Shown here piece by piece: positions 10,884 through 14,320 of a stretch of 14,320 nt of DNA. Position 1 is the first letter of the stretch; every line of letters begins with the position of its first letter. Source of the stretch: an uncultured Alistipes sp. (GTDB taxonomy: Bacteria > Bacteroidota > Bacteroidia > Bacteroidales > Rikenellaceae); assembly GCA_910587675.1 (NCBI GenBank), contig CAJUMU010000035.1:1-14320 (forward strand), read 5' to 3'. The notes beneath the pieces are model-generated. The model did no database searches. It saw only the letters and a list, made by a program, of their open reading frames with translations, and had not been told where the DNA came from. The position numbers and the translations under genes were made by a program.

Positions 10884-13667
10884 ATGAAAAGACTATTCAT
10901 CATATTGACCCTCGCGGCATCGATGGCCCTCTCGGCCGTTCATGCTCAGGATGCGCGAGGCCGCGTCACCTCGACCATCGTCGCCGACGCGTTGGCTCAG
11001 TTGCCGGCCGAGACGCCCGACAACTACAATCAGATCATGGGCGAATTGGCCGCCACGGGCAGCGAGGGCATCCAAATGCTCGGCTCCATGCTCAAGCCCG
11101 CGGCCGAAGGCGTCAAAAACTCGACCATAGAGTACGCCCTCAACGGCGTCGCGGCATACGTGTCGAAAGACCACGAAGCGTTGCGCGGCGGCGTGCGCGA
11201 AGGCCTGAAGGCCGCCGTGGCCAAGGCGGGCGACAACCCCAACAAAGCGTTCCTGATGACGGTGCTGGAGCAGTGCGCCACGGCTGACGACGCCGCGTTC
11301 TTCGCGGGTCTGCTCGGCGACGACTATCTGGGCAACTTCGCGGCGCGCGCGCTGGCGTCGATCGGCGGCACCGAGGACACGGTGCTGGAGCTCATGCAGA
11401 ACCAAAACGCCAACGGCCTGAGCAAGGCCCTGCTGGCGCAGATCGCTTCGTACAAACCCCATTTCCACGGCGCGGAGGATATTCTCGTCGAGTGGGCGAA
11501 AACCGCTACTCCCGAGGAGGCGGTACATATATATAATGCGCTCGCCCTGAGCGGCGGCGAGAAGTCGGCCAAGGTTCTGGGCGCGGCCGCCAAGGCTGCG
11601 GGCTACACCTTCGAGCCCACCGACGCTTACGGCGCATACCTCATCCTGCTCAACGGCCACCTGATGAAGCACAGCCCCAAGGCAGTGGAGAGTGCCGCCA
11701 AGCAGATGATGAAGTTCGACAAGAGCAACGTGCGTCTGGCGGGTCTCGACCTGCTGGTGCAACTCAAAGGCGAAGCCGTGACTCCGCTCGTTATCAAGGC
11801 TTTGTCGGATAAATGCCGCGAGTACCGTTACGGCGCGATGCGCGCTGCCGAGGCGTTCGCCGACGACAAGACCTACGCCGCGGTAGCCGCCGCGCTGCCC
11901 CGTCTGAACGACGCCGCGAAGATCGACGTAATCAACTGGCTGGGCGCCAACCACGCCGCGTCGCAGATCGACGCCGTTTGCGCGCAGATCTCGAATCCCG
12001 ACGCCGAAGTCGCCGCGGAGGCTATCGAGGCCGCGAGCCGTATCGGCGGCGAGAAGGCTCTGGCAGCCATCCTCGCCAAGGCCGCCACTCTCGAAAAGAC
12101 GGACAAAGAGTTGCTTACCGCAGCCTACAACTCGCTCCTTTCGTTCAACGGCAAGATCAACGACGGCATCGTCGAGGCGCTGGACGGCAACGAAATGATA
12201 AAGAGCATTGCTTACGGCATTCTCGGCCAACGCCGCATCCCCGAAGCGGCCGCCAAGATCATGGCAGCCGCCCAAGCGGGCGACGAGGCTGCGATCGCCG
12301 TTCTGCCCAATGTCGTTACCGAGAAGAACTTCGACGCCGTATGCGACATGCTGGAGGCGGGCAAGAACGTAAGCCCCGCCGTCAACAAGGCCATTCAGGA
12401 CAAACCCGCGGCCGAGCAGGTGAAGTTCATCGATGCGCGCATGGCCAAAGCGGGCGACAACAAGCATCTCTACTATCCCGTTCTGGCCGCCACGGGCTCG
12501 CCCGAGGTGGTTCCCATGCTTATCGACGGCTACAAGGCGGGCAACAAGCAGGGCGCCGCTTTCGCAGGCATGATGATGGTCAACGACGACGCCCTGATTC
12601 AGCCCATGTACGATATCGCAGCGTCGAACGCCGACCTCAAGGATACGGCTCTGAACCGCTACATCCGACTGGTAGGCGCTTCGAAGCTCAACGGCGAGCA
12701 GAAGTACATGAAGTATCGTCAGGCTCTCGAACTCGACCCCGTGACGAACACCAAGAACAGCGCGCTGCGCGCCCTCTCGGCCACGCAGACCTATCAGGGC
12801 ATGATGCTCGCGGCCGAATATCTCGACAACGAGAACACGGCGCAGGCGGCGGCCAACACCGTGCTGGAGATCGCCACCAAGCACCCCGAGTTCTACAGCG
12901 CCGAGGTGAAGGCCCTGCTCGAGAAGGTGGGCGCGACGCTCAACGACGGCGACGCGGTCTACAAGCGCAAGGATATCGAGAAGTTCATCTCGGAGAACAA
13001 GGAGCGCGAGTCGCACTCGATAATCTCGAAACTCACCCCCGAGGAGGAGGCCGAGGGCTTCGAACTCCTCTTCGACGGCGTGTCGATGGACAAGTGGCAG
13101 GGCAATACCACCGCCTACCAGCCTATCGACGGCTACATGTACGTGACCGCATCGTACGGCAGCACGGGCAACCTCTACTCGGTTAAAGAGTACGACGACT
13201 TCGTGCTGCGCTTCGAGTTCTGCTTCGACCGCGCGGGCGTCAACAACGGCGTGGGTATCCGCACCCCGATGGGCGTCGACGCCGCATATCACGGCATGGA
13301 GATCCAGATCCTCGACCACGACGATCCCATCTACGCCAATCTGCGCGAGTATCAGGTGCACGGCTCGGTGTACGGCATCATCCCCGCCAAGCGCATCGTA
13401 TCGCCCGAACTGGGCGTATGGAACACCGAGGAGATCCGCGCCAAGGGCGACCACATCACGGTGATTGTCAACGGTGAAGTGATCCTCGACGGCAACATCC
13501 GCAAGGCCTGCAAGGGCCACAACGTGGCTCCCGACGGCAGCGGTAACAATCCCTACACGGTCGACCATCTCAACCACCCGGGGCTGTTCAACAAGAAGGG
13601 CCACATCGGGTTCCTCGGCCACGGTCAGGGCATCAAACTGCGCAACGTGCGCATCAAGGAGCTGTAA
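10884..13667 (+). CDS. secreted HEAT-repeat protein with C-terminal DUF1080 domain
   Basis: A 927-residue exported protein with a signal peptide (MKRLFIILTLAASMALSAVHA). From about residue 25 to 690 it is a long alpha-helical repeat region of HEAT/armadillo type, rich in Ala and Leu. Repeats of roughly 30-40 residues are visible, such as the helices around RYGAMRAAEAFADDKTY and EVAAEAIEAASRIGGEKAL. From about 725 to the end is a DUF1080 (3-keto-disaccharide hydrolase) domain, a concanavalin-like beta-sandwich, opening with GFELLFDG and with MEIQILDHDD and GHIGFLGHGQGIKLRNVRI later. Family members cleave glycosides whose sugar has first been oxidised at C3. Pairing with the oxidoreductase 26 bases upstream supports such a two-step reaction. 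The repeats may hold polymer substrate or partners. The open frame runs further upstream over the neighbouring gene; the ATG at 10884 is the real start. Confidence 0.9.
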   Translation: MKRLFIILTLAASMALSAVHAQDARGRVTSTIVADALAQLPAETPDNYNQIMGELAATGSEGIQMLGSMLKPAAEGVKNSTIEYALNGVAAYVSKDHEALRGGVREGLKAAVAKAGDNPNKAFLMTVLEQCATADDAAFFAGLLGDDYLGNFAARALASIGGTEDTVLELMQNQNANGLSKALLAQIASYKPHFHGAEDILVEWAKTATPEEAVHIYNALALSGGEKSAKVLGAAAKAAGYTFEPTDAYGAYLILLNGHLMKHSPKAVESAAKQMMKFDKSNVRLAGLDLLVQLKGEAVTPLVIKALSDKCREYRYGAMRAAEAFADDKTYAAVAAALPRLNDAAKIDVINWLGANHAASQIDAVCAQISNPDAEVAAEAIEAASRIGGEKALAAILAKAATLEKTDKELLTAAYNSLLSFNGKINDGIVEALDGNEMIKSIAYGILGQRRIPEAAAKIMAAAQAGDEAAIAVLPNVVTEKNFDAVCDMLEAGKNVSPAVNKAIQDKPAAEQVKFIDARMAKAGDNKHLYYPVLAATGSPEVVPMLIDGYKAGNKQGAAFAGMMMVNDDALIQPMYDIAASNADLKDTALNRYIRLVGASKLNGEQKYMKYRQALELDPVTNTKNSALRALSATQTYQGMMLAAEYLDNENTAQAAANTVLEIATKHPEFYSAEVKALLEKVGATLNDGDAVYKRKDIEKFISENKERESHSIISKLTPEEEAEGFELLFDGVSMDKWQGNTTAYQPIDGYMYVTASYGSTGNLYSVKEYDDFVLRFEFCFDRAGVNNGVGIRTPMGVDAAYHGMEIQILDHDDPIYANLREYQVHGSVYGIIPAKRIVSPELGVWNTEEIRAKGDHITVIVNGEVILDGNIRKACKGHNVAPDGSGNNPYTVDHLNHPGLFNKKGHIGFLGHGQGIKLRNVRIKEL

Positions 13668-13690
13668 TCGCCCCATACATTTTATTACGC

Positions 13691-13724
13691 CACCGCCCGA
13701 GTCACGCTCGGGCGGTGTTGTTTT
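13691..13724 (+). terminator. terminator of the oxidoreductase-DUF1080 operon
   Basis: A perfect 11-bp GC-rich stem (CACCGCCCGAG at 13691-13701 with 13707-13717), a five-base loop, then TTGTTTT. It lies 24 bases after the DUF1080 gene stop codon. Confidence 0.9.
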
Positions 13725-13767
13725 GCGGGCAGAGGTTACGCCTGCTTTACAAAAAGCGCATCGATAT

Positions 13768-13864
13768 TCGGGTCGCAGCCTGCGGTGGCTTGCGTGTGAG
13801 CATTCGCGAACAATAGCGGGCCTCCGCGGGGCAGAGGCTGCGGCCCGCACGGTTCTTCGAACCG
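13768..13864 (-). repeat. structured intergenic repeat, copy C
   Basis: Read on the minus strand: leading hairpin CGGTTC, loop GAA, GAACCG (13850-13864), one base, 5' arm GCGGGCCGCAGCCT (13835-13848). The inner arm GGCCCGC (13816-13822), a spacer and the 3' arm AGGCTGCGACCCGA (13768-13781) follow. The 3' arm pairs 12 of 14 with the 5' arm. The 5' arm is identical in sequence to copies A and B. Confidence 0.75.
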
Positions 13865-13953
13865 CATTAATTCACGTGCGTCAGCCGATCCCGCGGCAGG
13901 AACGATTTCGGGCAAAGGGCGGCCGTGGCGACGGAGCGTTAAAAATCGGAGAC

Positions 13954-13972
13954 CTTTTGATTGCTTCAAAAG
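13954..13972. repeat. short hairpin CTTTTGA/TCAAAAG
   Basis: A perfect 7-bp stem with a five-base loop (TTGCT). The stem sequence, including the preceding C, recurs at the core of the 26-bp palindrome at 14044-14069, so the two may bind the same factor or derive from one another. Confidence 0.45.
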
Positions 13973-14043
13973 TGCCGAAGGCATCCGATTTAGCGCAGTC
14001 GCGAGACCGACCCCGAAACCGTTTCACCGCGGCGGATTTTGAC

Positions 14044-14069
14044 GCAACCTTTTGACGTCAAAAGGTTGC
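14044..14069. repeat. perfect 26-bp palindrome
   Basis: GCAACCTTTTGAC at 14044-14056 is followed with no gap by its exact reverse complement at 14057-14069. There is no T-run on either side in the sense a terminator needs, and no loop, so a protein-binding site or a recombination or transposition end is more likely than a terminator. Confidence 0.6.
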
Positions 14070-14086
14070 ATAGAAAAAAAGAAAAT

Positions 14087-14180
14087 GCAGTTCGCAGAAC
14101 TGCGCGGGCCGCAGCCTCGCCCCGGCGGAGGCCCGCAACTCGTTTTCACTCGTTCGCGGTCTCCGCAGGCCGCGGCCCGA
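14087..14180 (+). repeat. structured intergenic repeat, copy B
   Basis: Leading hairpin GCAGTTC, loop GCA, GAACTGC (14087-14103), then with no gap the 5' arm GCGGGCCGCAGCCT (14104-14117). The inner arm GGCCCGC (14130-14136), a spacer with GCG-N5-CGC and the 3' arm AGGCCGCGGCCCGA (14167-14180) follow. It ends six bases before the stop codon of the minus-strand gene at the right edge. Confidence 0.75.
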
Positions 14181-14186
14181 GAAAAA

Positions 14187-14320
14187 TCAAGGTTCCAATT
14201 TAAACATCACCTTCATCAACTCCATTAGGGATTTACTCTTTATCTCCTTTTCGAACTCCTCGTCGGTGAAATCCGAGTCGCCCACGCGGGCGACGAACTC
14301 GACCAAGAAACGGAGGTGAA
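14187..14320 (-). CDS. C-terminal end of an unidentified protein (partial)
   Basis: A minus-strand frame enters from the right edge and stops at TGA (14187-14189), giving the last 43 residues. They are highly charged with a helical look: FLVEFVARVGDSDFTDEEFE near the edge and MELMKVMFKLEP at the end. Codon use and GC content of the first part fit the backbone. I do not recognise the family, and too little is visible to name a domain. No terminator stem with a T-run follows; repeat copy B lies immediately downstream. Confidence 0.6.
   Translation of the reverse strand, partial: HLRFLVEFVARVGDSDFTDEEFEKEIKSKSLMELMKVMFKLEP

Larger units (their letters stand above)
13725..14186. other. gene-free region holding two inverted structured repeats and palindromes
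   Basis: No believable gene is present. Open frames on either strand run through the repeats and resemble nothing known. The stretch contains repeat copy C (minus orientation), a CTTTTGA/TCAAAAG hairpin, a perfect 26-bp palindrome and repeat copy B (plus orientation). The leading hairpins of C and B face each other across 222 bases. Confidence 0.6.

Noticed and set aside
10893..13850. Long minus-strand open frame opposite the HEAT-DUF1080 gene
   Set aside because: Same mirror effect; the plus strand encodes a signal peptide, repeats and a known domain.
13723..14055. Open frame of about 110 codons in the right-hand gap
   Set aside because: It crosses repeat copy C and the first half of the 26-bp palindrome, resembles no protein and has no promoter box.
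9312..14180. The dispersed repeats as a CRISPR array
   Set aside because: Copies are kilobases apart, in both orientations, with no regular spacers and no cas genes.

Overview
The window looks like a chromosomal segment of a GC-rich member of the Bacteroidota, most likely an Alistipes-like gut Bacteroidales. This is inference from several signs. Promoters carry the Bacteroidota -7 element TAnnTTTG, sometimes with a TTTG -33 element. Shine-Dalgarno sequences are not obvious. The gene set includes a GH97 glycosidase, a HEAT-DUF1080 protein with a Gfo/Idh/MocA oxidoreductase, and a DUF3108 protein.

Layout, left to right. Positions 1-1000 are clearly AT-rich compared with the rest. They hold a strong 17-bp stem-loop terminator and one small membrane-anchored protein of unknown function on the minus strand, and may be an acquired segment or the edge of one. 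From about 1040 the GC-rich backbone begins. An HxlR-family regulator (minus) is divergent from a small cupin gene (plus), with two tandem operator-like repeats between them. A bidirectional terminator separates the cupin gene from tRNA-Ser(CGA). Next, all on the minus strand, are a secreted DUF3108 protein, RecG helicase, and a secreted GH97 glycosidase with the residues of the retaining alpha-galactosidase branch.

Divergent from the GH97 gene is a plus-strand cluster: a small lipoprotein with the key motifs of a cystatin (cysteine protease inhibitor), a XerC/D-type tyrosine recombinase, and a short ribosome hibernation factor (HPF). After a 343-bp gap comes a second plus-strand operon: a secreted Gfo/Idh/MocA oxidoreductase, then a 927-aa secreted protein made of HEAT-type repeats ending in a DUF1080 (3-keto-disaccharide hydrolase) domain. 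This pair fits oxidation-based (3-keto) glycoside breakdown in the cell envelope. Together with GH97 it suggests use of host or plant glycans. A 519-bp gene-free stretch and the 3' end of an unidentified minus-strand gene close the window.

Two things stand out. First, the lipoprotein at 7591-7950 carries a near-textbook stefin/cystatin signature: an N-terminal Gly-Gly, QVVAG and LPG. Second, four intergenic elements of about 95 bp (3169-3263, 9312-9408, 13768-13864, 14087-14180) share one architecture: a perfect leading hairpin with a 3-base loop, then a three-armed inverted repeat in which one arm can pair with either of two others. Arm and hairpin sequences differ between copies while pairing is kept, so the structure itself appears to be selected. 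I know of no described family that matches it.
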